A stretch of 64,000 bases of DNA, from the NCBI RefSeq assembly GCF_014333525.1, contig NZ_JACSCX010000002.1:186001-250000 (forward strand), written 5' to 3'. This DNA is from Hymenobacter puniceus. Lineage in GTDB: Bacteria; Bacteroidota; Bacteroidia; Cytophagales; Hymenobacteraceae. The translations under genes were made by a program, and so were the position numbers. Numbering within the stretch: the stretch's first letter is position 1; each line of letters opens with the position of its first letter. The notes beneath the pieces were generated by a model. It ran no database searches. It was not told the DNA's origin and saw only the letters and a list, made by a program, of their open reading frames with translations. Positions 1 through 8,178 of the stretch are shown in pieces.

Positions 1-942
1 AAACTGGCGATTCTGTCGCGTGAGCCGAAGCTATATTCTACCACTCGCCTTGTGGAAGCTGCCGTAGCGCGCGGCCACGAAGCTGTGGTGCTCGACCATC
101 TGCACTGCAATCTGGTACTTGAAAAGGGTAAGCCCGGCATCATATACCACGGCCAGAAGCTGGAAGGCTTCGATGCCATTATTCCGCGAATTGGAGCTTC
201 TGTCACGTTTTATGGCTGCGCCGTGGTACGGCAGTTCGAGATGATGAAGGTGCGTACGGCCGTAGAAAGCCAAGCAATTGTACGCAGCCGCGACAAGCTC
301 CGGTCCATGCAGATTCTGGCCCGCGCCGGCGTGGGCATGCCCAAAACCGCCTTCACCAACTACTCCGACGAAGTGCCGGCCATGATTGAGCAGGTGGGCG
401 GCGCGCCGGTTATTATCAAGCTGCTGGAAGGCACGCAGGGCCTGGGCGTGGTGCTGGCTGAGTCGGCCAAGGCCGCGCAGTCTGTTATCGAGGCCTTCCA
501 CAACCTCAAGGCCCGCATCATTGTGCAGGAGTTCATTGCCGAAAGCAAGGGCGCCGACCTGCGGGCTTTTGTGGTGAACGGTGAAGTGGTGGGCGCCATG
601 AAGCGCCAAGGCAAAGACGGCGAGTTCCGCTCCAACCTGCACCGGGGCGGCTCGGGCACGCTCGTGAAGCTGAGCCGCGCCGAAAAAGCCGCCGCTTTGC
701 TGGCCGCCAAGTCGCTGGGCTTGGGCATTGCGGGCGTAGATATGCTGCAAAGCAAACGTGGCCCGCTGGTGCTGGAAGTGAATTCGTCGCCGGGGCTGGA
801 GGGCATCGAGAAAGCCACCGGCCTCGATATTGCCGGCAAAATCATTGAGTACACGGCCGATATAGCGCAAAAGAAAAAGGCCAAGTCCGCGCCCCGAGTT
901 GCCGTAGCTGTTCCCGATAGCCAATCGGACATGCCGCAATAA
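1..942 (+). CDS. rimK: Ribosomal protein S6--L-glutamate ligase family (RimK), 5' end cut by window
   Basis: RimK-type ATP-grasp ligase, the family that adds glutamate residues to the C-terminus of ribosomal protein S6 or makes related alpha-amide bonds using ATP. The reading frame is open from base 1 and begins [20 protein letters not shown], the usual RimK N-terminus minus its initiator Met and perhaps one residue, so the start lies just before the window; the GTG at 52 is an internal valine. Visible ATP-grasp parts are the [11 protein letters not shown] loop, [18 protein letters not shown], the [16 protein letters not shown] segment and the metal/ATP-binding [14 protein letters not shown] near the C-terminus. 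About 313 residues are visible, close to full family length. The next gene encodes an AstE/aspartoacylase-like deacylase, a frequent rimK neighbour. Family assignment is secure; the true acceptor protein is not shown by sequence. Confidence 0.95.
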   Translation, partial: KLAILSREPKLYSTTRLVEAAVARGHEAVVLDHLHCNLVLEKGKPGIIYHGQKLEGFDAIIPRIGASVTFYGCAVVRQFEMMKVRTAVESQAIVRSRDKLRSMQILARAGVGMPKTAFTNYSDEVPAMIEQVGGAPVIIKLLEGTQGLGVVLAESAKAAQSVIEAFHNLKARIIVQEFIAESKGADLRAFVVNGEVVGAMKRQGKDGEFRSNLHRGGSGTLVKLSRAEKAAALLAAKSLGLGIAGVDMLQSKRGPLVLEVNSSPGLEGIEKATGLDIAGKIIEYTADIAQKKKAKSAPRVAVAVPDSQSDMPQ

Positions 943-1140
943 TGCATTGGAAACAGTGCTGCGCCTGATTTTGCAGAGCGCTGTAAGTAGGCGCCTGTTC
1001 TTGGTTTGAGATAGAATAAGCGGGCAGTTGCTTATCTTCCTTCGCCTTAGCTGCTGGCACTTCCGTAGGAACAGGGCTACCGCCTAAAAAAGGCATCTGG
1101 CGCGAATAGTGCGTCTGTTATTTCTGTTTTCGCCCTGCCC

Positions 1141-2211
1141 TTGACCCCTGCCCCCAACTCAGCCGCTATCTGCCTCAATGGCCTCACCATCCTGCCCGGC
1201 GAGCGGGTGCTGACGCGGCTGGTGGTTTCGCGGTTGCCGTCGGGCACGGTCATCGACATTCCGGTGTACGTGTTTCGGTCCTTGGTGCCTGGCCCCACGG
1301 TGCTGCTGCTGGCTGGTATGCACGGCGACGAGGTAAACGGTATTGAAACCATCCGGCGCCTGATCCGGCGCGACTTACTGCGGCCACTGCGCGGTACTAT
1401 CATCGCCGTACCCATTCTCAACATTTATGGGTTTCTGAATTTTTCACGCGAGGTGCCCGATGGCAAGGACGTAAACCGCAGCTTCCCTGGCAACCCGCGA
1501 GGCTCGCTGGCCAGCCGCGTGGCACACCGCTTCATGCGCGAAATTATGCCGCTTATTGACTACGGCATCGATTTCCATACGGGCGGTGCGGCCCGCTCCA
1601 ATATGCCCCAGATTCGGTGCCTGCTCAACGAAGACCCCGAAACCGATGCCTTGGCCGCTGCCTTCGCGGCGCCTTTCACGCTGCACTCGGCGCTGCGGGC
1701 GGGCTCGCTGCGCGAAACGGCCATGCAGCTCGGCAAGCGCATCATCGTGTACGAAACCGGCGAGTCGCTACGCCTCGACGAGTCGGGCATTGATCTGGCC
1801 ATTGCGGGCACGTTTCGGGTGCTGCACTATCTGGGCATGGTGGCCGATGCGTCCAGGCCCGAGCATCCGGCCATCGTGTGTTTGCGGCACACCTGGCTGC
1901 GTGCCAAGTTTGCCGGGCTGTTCCGGAGCCACGTCCGCAACGGCGACTACATCGAGAAAGGGCAGATTTACGGTTCCGTAGCTGACCCGTATGGCGAGCA
2001 CGCCGTGCGTCTGGAAGCGCCCGTGGCCGGCTACATCATCGGCCTCAACCATATGCCCGTTGTGAATCAGGGCGATGCGCTGGTGCACGTCGGCCGCTTG
2101 GATGCTGCGCCCAGCCGCATTGATCTGGCCCCGCCCTTCGAGGAAAAGCCCATGCGGCCCCTGGAGCAGGACCCCGAAGACCACGACGAAGACGAGCCGG
2201 AAGCGCCGTAG
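1141..2211 (+). CDS. Succinylglutamate desuccinylase/aspartoacylase (AstE) family zinc deacylase
   Basis: Protein of 356 residues in the M14-like AstE/ASPA family of zinc-dependent amide hydrolases. The zinc-binding HxxE motif is in LLAGMHGDEVNGIETI (about residues 58-73), a second metal/substrate segment is DYGIDFHTGGAARSN (about 140-154), and the C-terminal part has the family's beta-rich segment, LEAPVAGYIIG. The last 30 residues are acidic (repeated D/E) and probably disordered. Many bacteria place such a gene next to rimK, where it is thought to act on glutamylated or acylated products; the substrate here is unknown. The start used is TTG at 1141; no nearby ATG fits and no ribosome site decides it, so the N-terminus is uncertain. 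The gap after rimK is about 200 bases with no visible terminator, so co-transcription is possible. Confidence 0.85.
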   Translation: MTPAPNSAAICLNGLTILPGERVLTRLVVSRLPSGTVIDIPVYVFRSLVPGPTVLLLAGMHGDEVNGIETIRRLIRRDLLRPLRGTIIAVPILNIYGFLNFSREVPDGKDVNRSFPGNPRGSLASRVAHRFMREIMPLIDYGIDFHTGGAARSNMPQIRCLLNEDPETDALAAAFAAPFTLHSALRAGSLRETAMQLGKRIIVYETGESLRLDESGIDLAIAGTFRVLHYLGMVADASRPEHPAIVCLRHTWLRAKFAGLFRSHVRNGDYIEKGQIYGSVADPYGEHAVRLEAPVAGYIIGLNHMPVVNQGDALVHVGRLDAAPSRIDLAPPFEEKPMRPLEQDPEDHDEDEPEAP

Positions 2212-2404
2212 CATCTCCAAGCTCCGCCACGGTGCCGGTGCCATCAGCCAACATTTGTGCGGTATGAGGCGGCAGGTCGGGCTGCTGCTGTGCGGCGTTG
2301 TGGGGTGTGCGGCGGCAATAGTATCGGCAGGCCTTTTTTCGTTTCTTTGGCAGGCCGTTCGCCCGCATTGGGTTACTACGGCGCTTTTCTCTCTTGTTTC
2401 CCGA

Positions 2405-3055
2405 ATGAAAAACTCGCTTCAACTGGCTATCAATGCCGTGCTGGTCATTGCCGTGGCCGTGCTGTTCTACTTGCATTTCTCCAACAAGCCGGCGGCCGTA
2501 GCTACCCGCAAAGCCCCGGTAGTCGTCACCACCACCGACTCGACGGGTGCCACCACCGAAACCACCGTGGCGGCCGATGAGCCCGCCGCCCTGGCTGCCG
2601 CCGACACCAACAAAGTGGCTTTCGTGGAATCGGGCAAGCTGCTGGACGGCTACAAGGGCATGCAGGACGCCCGCAAGGCCTTCGAGGCCAAAGCCAGACG
2701 CTGGGAAGCCCAGAACCAGAGCATGGTGCAGAGCTTTCAGGCCGCCGTGCAGCAGTACCAGAAGCAGGGTGAAAGCATGAGCCCCGAGCAGCGTGCCGCT
2801 ACCGAGCAGAAGCTGGGCGCCCAGCAGCAACAGGTGGGCCAAAACCAGCAGAAGCTGCAGCAGCAAGCTCAGGAAGAAGAAGCCAAAATGACGCAGGCTG
2901 TGCTGGAGCGCGTAAACAAGCAGATCGAAAAATACGGCAAGGCTAACGGCTACCGTCTGATTTTGAGCGGCTCGCTGGCTTACGGCCGCAAAGACCTCGA
3001 CATCACGCAGCCGGTGCTCAAATACCTCAACCAGGAGTACGCAGCCAAGAAATAA
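2405..3055 (+). CDS. OmpH/Skp family periplasmic chaperone-like protein
   Basis: Protein of 216 residues. It starts MKNSLQLAINAVLVIAVAVL, an uncleaved signal anchor or signal peptide, followed by a low-complexity Thr/Ala/Val linker to about residue 65. A long Gln/Lys/Glu-rich alpha-helical region follows (about 75-180; for example AQQQQVGQNQQKLQQQ), as in the tentacles of Skp/OmpH. The C-terminus GYRLILSGSLAYGRKDLDIT matches the conserved OmpH tail, in which a residue near NILYG/SLAYG precedes D(I/L)T. Family members bind unfolded outer-membrane proteins in the periplasm. The reading frame is open further upstream into the previous gene, but the ATG at 2405 gives the hydrophobic N-terminus and is preferred. 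It is followed by a strong terminator at 3085-3124, so it is probably a single-gene unit. Confidence 0.88.
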   Translation: MKNSLQLAINAVLVIAVAVLFYLHFSNKPAAVATRKAPVVVTTTDSTGATTETTVAADEPAALAAADTNKVAFVESGKLLDGYKGMQDARKAFEAKARRWEAQNQSMVQSFQAAVQQYQKQGESMSPEQRAATEQKLGAQQQQVGQNQQKLQQQAQEEEAKMTQAVLERVNKQIEKYGKANGYRLILSGSLAYGRKDLDITQPVLKYLNQEYAAKK

Positions 3056-3084
3056 CGCCGGTTTTTCCGGCTGCCGATTACGCA

Positions 3085-3124
3085 CACAAGCGCCTGCCTT
3101 TCCGTGGAAGGGCAGGCGCTTGTG
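3085..3124 (+). terminator. Intrinsic terminator-like hairpin after the OmpH-like gene
   Basis: A 19-base stem (CACAAGCGCCTGCCTTTCC paired with its complement at 3106-3124, one G-T pair) lies 30 bases after the stop codon. There is only a weak T-tract afterwards (GCGTTTA), so termination is inferred mainly from stem strength and position. Confidence 0.7.
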
Positions 3125-3219
3125 CGTTTACTAGCCTCGCTACAAAATTCTTTCACTGCCCAACCAACCATTGCAAGGGGCGCGGGCCCTTTCTGCCAAC
3201 TCCACCTTCCGCAACGACA

Positions 3220-3774
3220 GTGACTGCGCTGCCTCTCTCTCCCGAACTTTCCGACGAATCGTTGCTGCTGGCCGGCTGCCTGGCCCAGGACCGCACGGCC
3301 CAGCACCAGCTCTACCAGCGCTACAAGTCGGCTATGTTTTCGTGCGCCATGCGGATTCTTGGCAACAACAGGGACCTGGCCCAGGACGCACTGCAGGAAG
3401 GCTTCGTGGATGTGTTCCGGCACCTGAGTGGCTTCCGGCAGCAGTCGACGCTGGGCGCCTGGATAAAGGCCATTGTGGTGCGCCGGGCGCTGCGGGTGCT
3501 GCGCCAAGAGCAGCGCATGGAAATTTACGACGACCAGCGCCACCCCGAACCCACCGTAGGCTGGCACGACAGCCTGACCGGCGAGGCTTTGGACAAGGCC
3601 ATTAGTGAGCTGCCGGCCGGCTACCGGGCCGTGTTCTGCCTGATTGAGGTGGAAGGCTATCTGCACCGCGAAGTGGCCGAACTGCTGAGCATCACGGAAG
3701 GCACCAGCAAGTCGCAGCTCTACCACGCCAAGAAGCTGCTGCAAGTGAAACTACACCATTTATACCACGCATGA
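3220..3774 (+). CDS. ECF-type RNA polymerase sigma factor (sigma-70 family)
   Basis: Protein of 184 residues with the two-domain layout of extracytoplasmic-function sigma factors. Region 2 covers about residues 20-95: LYQRYKSAMFSCAMRILGN, then DLAQDALQEGFVDVFRHLSGF, then a segment rich in Trp/Ile/Arg. Region 4 covers about 125-180 and contains the helix-turn-helix LHREVAELLSITEGTSKSQLYHAKKLL, with the usual EG.S.SQL.HA.K.L signature. It would direct RNA polymerase to a small regulon. It overlaps the next gene by 4 bases (ATGA), which indicates translational coupling to the anti-sigma-like membrane protein. The start is GTG at 3220. Its targets probably include the three downstream envelope genes (inference from context). 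Confidence 0.92.
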   Translation: MTALPLSPELSDESLLLAGCLAQDRTAQHQLYQRYKSAMFSCAMRILGNNRDLAQDALQEGFVDVFRHLSGFRQQSTLGAWIKAIVVRRALRVLRQEQRMEIYDDQRHPEPTVGWHDSLTGEALDKAISELPAGYRAVFCLIEVEGYLHREVAELLSITEGTSKSQLYHAKKLLQVKLHHLYHA

Positions 3775-4502
3775 GCCAGACCCCCGAAACCCCCGAAAAC
3801 GGGCGGCAGCATCTGCGGCGGGCCCTGCAACAGTTGCCCACCCACGAGCCCACCCCCGCCACCTGGTCCCGAATTCAAGCGCAGCTCACGACCGACGATA
3901 CCGTAGCTCGGGCCGTGCCCTACCTGCCCACCCACGAACCCGACGACGACCTCTGGGACAGTATTGCTAGCCGCCTTGATGAGCCTGCCGACGCCAAAGC
4001 CCCCAGTCCCGAGCTGTTACCTGTCCTGGAAGTGTCGCCGGTACGCCGCCTCTGGCCAACTGCTTCGTGGCAGCTGGCAGCCGGTATAGCGGCCGCCATA
4101 TTGGTGCTGGTTGGGGTGTGGTGGCAGCAGCCTGAGCGGCGCCTGGCCGCCGATGTTGCCCGGGCGCCAGCCGCCACCGCGCCGCGCGAAACCATTGCCT
4201 ACAGTGAGGAAGTGGTGCCCGCCCCCGCGGCCAGTCCCGCCGCACCGGCCGCCTTCGATCCGCTGGGCGAGCAGGGCGTCAGCTTCATCGATGCCCATTG
4301 CACGTCCTTGCCCACGGTGTGCCAGTCCGACGAGTTCCGGCAGCTACGTTCGCAGCTCACGGAGCTGGAAACCGAGGAACAGGGGCTGCGGCGCGACGTC
4401 CGCCGTTTTGGGGCCACGCCCGAGCTGCTGCAGCACCAGGTTCAGATTACCACGCTCAAAGCCACCGTCACGCGGGAGCTTGTTCAACTTTTAATCTCAT
4501 GA
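3771..4502 (+). CDS. Putative anti-sigma factor, single-pass membrane protein
   Basis: Protein of 243 residues, not recognised as a named family. The N-terminal 100 residues are soluble and hydrophilic with two similar segments, LPTHEPTPATWSRIQAQL and LPTHEPDDDLWDSIASRL, an internal repeat of about 35 residues resembling the cytoplasmic part of Bacteroidota anti-sigma proteins. One transmembrane helix follows at about 108-124 (LAAGIAAAILVLVGVWW). The C-terminal periplasmic part has a Pro/Ala-rich linker and a charged, coiled-coil-like region, LRSQLTELETEEQGLRRD. It is joined by 4-base overlaps to the sigma factor before it and the DUF4097-like protein after it. The usual role would be to hold the sigma factor at the membrane until an envelope signal arrives. 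This is inferred from gene order and topology, not from a conserved motif. Confidence 0.75.
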   Translation: MSQTPETPENGRQHLRRALQQLPTHEPTPATWSRIQAQLTTDDTVARAVPYLPTHEPDDDLWDSIASRLDEPADAKAPSPELLPVLEVSPVRRLWPTASWQLAAGIAAAILVLVGVWWQQPERRLAADVARAPAATAPRETIAYSEEVVPAPAASPAAPAAFDPLGEQGVSFIDAHCTSLPTVCQSDEFRQLRSQLTELETEEQGLRRDVRRFGATPELLQHQVQITTLKATVTRELVQLLIS

Positions 4503-5434
4503 AGTACTCCCCCGAAAAGCTGCGGCCCCTGCTGGCCCTTGGCGGAAGCCTGCTTCTGCTGTTGCTGAGTGCGGTAGCTGCGCCGGCCCAAACCAAAGTG
4601 CAGGTCGTTACGCGCACCCTCGAGCAAACCCTGCCGTGCCCCGCCGGCGTGCTGGTGCGGGTGCGGGCCGAAAAAGCCACGCTGCGGGTGCAGGGCTGGG
4701 ACAAGCCCACCGTGCGGGTGGTGCTGCGCCTGATTGCGCGGCACCCGGAGCGCGAAACTGCCGAGAAAGAACTGCCCGTAGCGCGCTGCCTGATTGAAAA
4801 AAGCGGCAGTGTGATTGACCTAGTCAACTATTTCGCACTGGCCCCGGGCGCCGCGGCTGTGCGCAGCGACCTGCGCGCCGAGTACACGGTGCAGATGCCG
4901 GCCGGCAACCCGCTGCAGGTGGTGAATGCCTACGGCCAGACCTACTTCACGGGCCTCGCGGGCAAGCAGACGCTGGAGCAGGATTTCGGCCAGATTACGC
5001 TGGAAGACCTGCGCGGGACCTTCTCGGCCACCGTCCGCTACGCCGACTTAAATGCTGCTAATATCAACCTAGCATTTGTGTGTGAGGCCGATAAATCGGC
5101 GCTGCGGCTCACCGGGGCCAGTGGCAGCTACACCATTCGCAACCGCTATGGCAGCGTGCTGCTGCAGCCTGGCTCCAATCTGCAGAGCGTGTTCATTGAT
5201 GCCCAGCGCACCGAAGTGAAGCTGGAGGCGCTGCAGCCGGATATGTTCAGCTACAACCTGAGCACGGCGCACAGCACGCTGGCAGTGCCGGCTGCCTACA
5301 CTGGTGCCGTGCGCAAAACAACCGGCCAGCAGTCGTTGCGCCTGACCGCGCCCGGCCGCGCGCCACTTATTCGGGTGCTTACTTCCTACGCGCCCATCAC
5401 GCTCCAGATTCAGCCACTACTTATCAAACGCTAA
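4499..5434 (+). CDS. Exported DUF4097-like beta-helix/adhesin-type protein
   Basis: Protein of 311 residues with an N-terminal signal sequence (LLALGGSLLLLLLSAVAAPAQ, cleavage after AQ at about residue 31). The mature part is built of short beta-strand repeats in the style of putative auto-transporter adhesin or DUF4097 proteins. Examples are RVRAEKATLRVQGWDKPTVR, LQVVNAYGQTYFTGLAG, TFSATVRYADLNAANIN and YTIRNRYGSVLLQPGSN. In Bacteroidota such proteins often follow ECF sigma/anti-sigma pairs, as here. The ATG at 4499 overlaps the anti-sigma stop by 4 bases; an upstream open frame inside the preceding gene is not used. Its role is unknown; an exported, surface-linked location is inferred. Confidence 0.78.
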   Translation: MKYSPEKLRPLLALGGSLLLLLLSAVAAPAQTKVQVVTRTLEQTLPCPAGVLVRVRAEKATLRVQGWDKPTVRVVLRLIARHPERETAEKELPVARCLIEKSGSVIDLVNYFALAPGAAAVRSDLRAEYTVQMPAGNPLQVVNAYGQTYFTGLAGKQTLEQDFGQITLEDLRGTFSATVRYADLNAANINLAFVCEADKSALRLTGASGSYTIRNRYGSVLLQPGSNLQSVFIDAQRTEVKLEALQPDMFSYNLSTAHSTLAVPAAYTGAVRKTTGQQSLRLTAPGRAPLIRVLTSYAPITLQIQPLLIKR

Positions 5435-5452
5435 CCTTTTTATTCCTGCCCT

Positions 5453-6226
5453 ATGCTCCCGACTTCTATCCTCCGTTTTTTGCGTGGCCCGCTGCTGGTG
5501 CTGGCCCTGCTGCCAGCCGCTGCCCTGGCCCAGACTGCTCCAGACTCCTCACGGGTCAGCTACGGCGAGGAAACAGTTGCCACACCACTGCCGGTATCTC
5601 AGCTCACTGAAAGCAGCCGCCTAAGCCAGCAGTACAGCAAGCTCACCCGGCTACAGATTGAGGAAACGCAACTCTGGAAGCTGGGCCTGAACAATATTGG
5701 CGCTGTCTACCAAGGCATTGCCAACGGCCCCGATTCGCTGCTGAGCTCCCGTCTGGGTGTGCATTTAGCCTACGAGCGGAAGCTGACGCCGGTGTGGTCG
5801 GTGCTGGGCGAGGTGAGCCCGGATTTCCTGCGCTACCGCGACGCGGAAACGCGCCAGCTTCGCAACGGCTTTGCACTGCGCACCCAAGTGGCCGGCCGCT
5901 ACTACTACAACCTGAACAAGCGGATCCGGAAGGGTAAAAGCGCCAGTAATTTCTCGGCCAATTACCTCTCGCTGGCCCTGAGCAGCGGCTTCGGGCGGAA
6001 TTCCCGCGAAACGCATTACACCACTTTCGCCCGCGACGGGCAGACTGTGCGGCTGAGCCTGGCCGCCGTGTACGGGCTGCAGCGCCGCCTGGGCCGCTAC
6101 GGCTTCGTCGATTTTAGTTTGGCCGTTCCCGTGGCCCTCACGCCCAATCCGGGCCACCAGGATGCGGGTATGCTGGCCATCGACATTTTTGCCAAACTGC
6201 GCATCGGCCTAGCCCTGGGGCGTTAA
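5453..6226 (+). CDS. Exported protein, probable outer-membrane or periplasmic, unknown function
   Basis: Protein of 257 residues with a clear signal peptide (FLRGPLLVLALLPAAALAQ, cleavage near residue 26). The mature part begins with a Ser/Thr-rich linker. Alternating hydrophobic and aromatic strands follow (LGVHLAYERKLTPVWSVLGE, GRYYYNLNKRIRKG, NYLSLALSSGFGRNS, TVRLSLAAVYGLQRRLGRYG, IFAKLRIGLALGR), typical of a small beta-barrel that ends in an aromatic or Arg-rich final strand. I do not recognise the family. It starts 18 bases after the DUF4097-like gene and is therefore likely the fourth gene of the sigma-factor operon. Confidence 0.72.
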   Translation: MLPTSILRFLRGPLLVLALLPAAALAQTAPDSSRVSYGEETVATPLPVSQLTESSRLSQQYSKLTRLQIEETQLWKLGLNNIGAVYQGIANGPDSLLSSRLGVHLAYERKLTPVWSVLGEVSPDFLRYRDAETRQLRNGFALRTQVAGRYYYNLNKRIRKGKSASNFSANYLSLALSSGFGRNSRETHYTTFARDGQTVRLSLAAVYGLQRRLGRYGFVDFSLAVPVALTPNPGHQDAGMLAIDIFAKLRIGLALGR

Positions 6227-6265
6227 GCTGTCTGTGTACTTATCCTCCTTTTGTCTTTTCCGGTT

Positions 6266-6985
6266 ATGAAATCTATCTATCAATTCCTGGGCTTGTGCCT
6301 GAGCGTACTCCCACTCGCGGGCCAAACCCAGCACCTCGAAACTGTAGGTGTAGGCGCCAGCTTCAACATCAGCCAGACCTGGGCCGAGCCCAGCCAGATT
6401 CAGCTGGGCAAATACACGTTCCAAACCGACGACGACAACTCCCGCCTTGATGATACCGGCAACCGCTACAGCGTGTTTGCTCGCGTGGGGCTGGGGGAGA
6501 AGGGCTGGTTTGTGCAGCCGGAAGTGGCCTACACCTCGGTGCTCGGCAACCAGTCGAGTATCACTTACTATCAGCTGCCCAACTCGCCTTACCCCATCAT
6601 TGTGTATCTGTATCCGCGGCTGCAGCGGCTGGAGGTAGCGGCACTGGCAGGGGTGCACCTGGGGCGCCGGCTGTACCTGCTGGCCGGGCCCGTGCTGGCC
6701 CGCTACCGCCAACCCAGCCGAAGCAGCACAGGCACCACCGAAATCGAAGCGCTACAGTCCGCCATCTATGGCAGCAGCCGGCGCACCCAGGTGCTGGGGC
6801 AGGTGGGCGTTGGCGTGCAGCTCGGCCGCTTCGACCTGAATGCCCGATACGAACGTGGCCTCACGCCCTATTCGCGCGAGTTCTCCTTTCAGAACCAGAC
6901 TTACGCCTATCGGCAGCGCTCTGGCCAGGTGTTGTTCACGGCTGGCTTCCTGCTCCACGACCGGCACCGCCCCTGGCGCAAGTAG
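6266..6985 (+). CDS. Outer-membrane beta-barrel-like protein, unknown function
   Basis: Protein of 239 residues. A signal peptide, MKSIYQFLGLCLSVLPLAGQ, supports ATG 6266 over the in-frame TTG at 6251. The mature chain shows repeated amphipathic strands with the pattern of Bacteroidota PorT/OmpW-sized barrels: TVGVGASFNISQTW, YSVFARVGLGEKGWFVQPEV, RLEVAALAGVHLGRRLYLLAG, VLGQVGVGVQLGRFDLNARY and a last strand FTAGFLLHDRHRPW. It follows the preceding exported protein by 39 bases, so it may be the last gene of the sigma-factor operon. No enzymatic motif is visible. Confidence 0.75.
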   Translation: MKSIYQFLGLCLSVLPLAGQTQHLETVGVGASFNISQTWAEPSQIQLGKYTFQTDDDNSRLDDTGNRYSVFARVGLGEKGWFVQPEVAYTSVLGNQSSITYYQLPNSPYPIIVYLYPRLQRLEVAALAGVHLGRRLYLLAGPVLARYRQPSRSSTGTTEIEALQSAIYGSSRRTQVLGQVGVGVQLGRFDLNARYERGLTPYSREFSFQNQTYAYRQRSGQVLFTAGFLLHDRHRPWRK

Positions 6986-7083
6986 TCTGAGAGCTTATTG
7001 CCAGGGCTCAGGGAATTAAACCGGAAAACCTCTTTGTTGTCTATGGAAGTGCCCGGCCAGCTAACGGCCGGAACTGCATTTCT

Positions 7084-7347
7084 ATGAACAAGCTGCTGAG
7101 ACTTTCTCTCTTACCAGTGCTGCTACTGGCTGGCACCCTGCTCACGGGCTGCGTGTCGTCGGCTCCTGCGGTGGTAGTGTTGGGGCCGCCCCGGCCTTAT
7201 TACAATTCCTATTATTGGTCTGCTCCGCGCACCTACTACCGGCCGGTGCTGGCGCGGCCGGCGCCTGTGCGGCCCCGCGCCATAGTAGTGCCGCCTGCCT
7301 CGCGCCACTACCATGCCCGGCCGCAGCGGGGGCACGTGCGCTACTAG
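7084..7347 (+). CDS. Small Tyr/Pro/Arg-rich lipoprotein
   Basis: Protein of 87 residues. It has a lipoprotein signal with lipobox LLTGC, so Cys at about residue 21 would be lipidated. The mature peptide is only about 65 residues and is very rich in Tyr, Pro, Arg and Ala (for example RPYYNSYYWSAPRTYYRP), with a positive C-terminus. Such short Tyr-rich lipoproteins are common in this group and have no known function; peptidoglycan or surface-polymer binding is speculation. It is followed by a bidirectional terminator at 7366-7400. Confidence 0.7.
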   Translation: MNKLLRLSLLPVLLLAGTLLTGCVSSAPAVVVLGPPRPYYNSYYWSAPRTYYRPVLARPAPVRPRAIVVPPASRHYHARPQRGHVRY

Positions 7348-7365
7348 CAGCAAAATAGTTGACAT

Positions 7366-7400
7366 AAAAAAGCCCGCTCAGTAAACGAGCGGGCTTTTTT
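7366..7400. terminator. Bidirectional intrinsic terminator between convergent genes
   Basis: Perfect 14-base stem AAAAAAGCCCGCTC / GAGCGGGCTTTTTT around the loop AGTAAAC. It has a GC core and T-tracts on both strands. It serves the lipoprotein gene on the plus strand and the exported protein gene on the minus strand. Confidence 0.93.
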
Positions 7401-7463
7401 GCAGCTGATATAAGTCAGGCAGCCACCGGCAAAATCCCGGTGGCGGGTGCATGAGCATCCAGG

Positions 7464-8033
7464 CTAAAACGTGAAACGGAGGCTAACGGCCGCGTCGTTG
7501 TAGAGGCCGGTGTAACCATCAAACACCTCGAAGTAGGGCTTGTAGTCTACGCCTACCACGAAGGGCAGGTCGGCCATTTTATATTCCAGACCCAGGATCA
7601 AATCGGCACCGAAAACCACGTAGTTCCGGTCGTCTTCGTATACTACGTTGTAGGCTTTATACTTGCCTTTGTTGTAGTAATACAGCCGCTCGTAGTAATA
7701 GTAGCGGCCCCGGTAGGAGCCGGCATGGGCGCCGGCGCCATAGTAGAACTGCAGACCTTTGAGGTCGGCTACGGGCAGGTGCTTTTCCAGTAGCACCGTG
7801 AGGCGCGCGCCTTTCGCCCGGTACTCGGTGGTGAGCAGGGCTTCCAGCGCCACGTTGTTTTTGCCGCTGATGAAGTGCTTGAACGTGCCGCCCGATGAAT
7901 AGCCGCCGGCCCGCAAGCCCAGCCCATTCTTGTAGCCGCTGCCGCCGCCGCTACCCTTCTTGCTTTGCGCTTCCGCCAGGTTCAGAACCCCGGCCAAAAG
8001 CACCAGCAACACACTAAAAGACAAACGCTTCAT
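7464..8033 (-). CDS. Exported outer-membrane protein, unknown function
   Basis: Protein of 189 residues with a cleavable signal peptide (FSVLLVLLAGVLNLAEAQ, cleavage near residue 23) and a Gly/Ser/Lys linker. Beta-barrel-like strands follow: GLGLRAGGYSSGGTFKHF, NNVALEALLTTEY, ARLTVLLEKHLPV, LQFYYGAGAHAGSY, YVVFGADLILGLEYKM, and a terminal strand AAVSLRFTF with the C-terminal Phe of BamA substrates. Tyr-rich turns (RGRYYYYERLYYYNKGKY) are likely extracellular. It resembles the many small outer-membrane proteins of Cytophagales; no specific function can be assigned. Confidence 0.75.
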   Translation of the reverse strand: MKRLSFSVLLVLLAGVLNLAEAQSKKGSGGGSGYKNGLGLRAGGYSSGGTFKHFISGKNNVALEALLTTEYRAKGARLTVLLEKHLPVADLKGLQFYYGAGAHAGSYRGRYYYYERLYYYNKGKYKAYNVVYEDDRNYVVFGADLILGLEYKMADLPFVVGVDYKPYFEVFDGYTGLYNDAAVSLRFTF

Positions 8034-8178
8034 ACGCTAAAAATGAAAATGTACTGAGGTGATGTTCCGGCAAAAGTACAAATCATTTTCCACGCAGCCT
8101 GCTAAGAATATATACTGCTGAGACACCTTAGGCTGCCGGCTACAATGGTACCGGGATAATGGACTGGCAGAACGGCTA

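Noticed and set aside
1..51. GTG at 52 as the rimK start
   Set aside because: The frame is open from base 1 and matches the conserved RimK N-terminus, so the gene begins outside the window.
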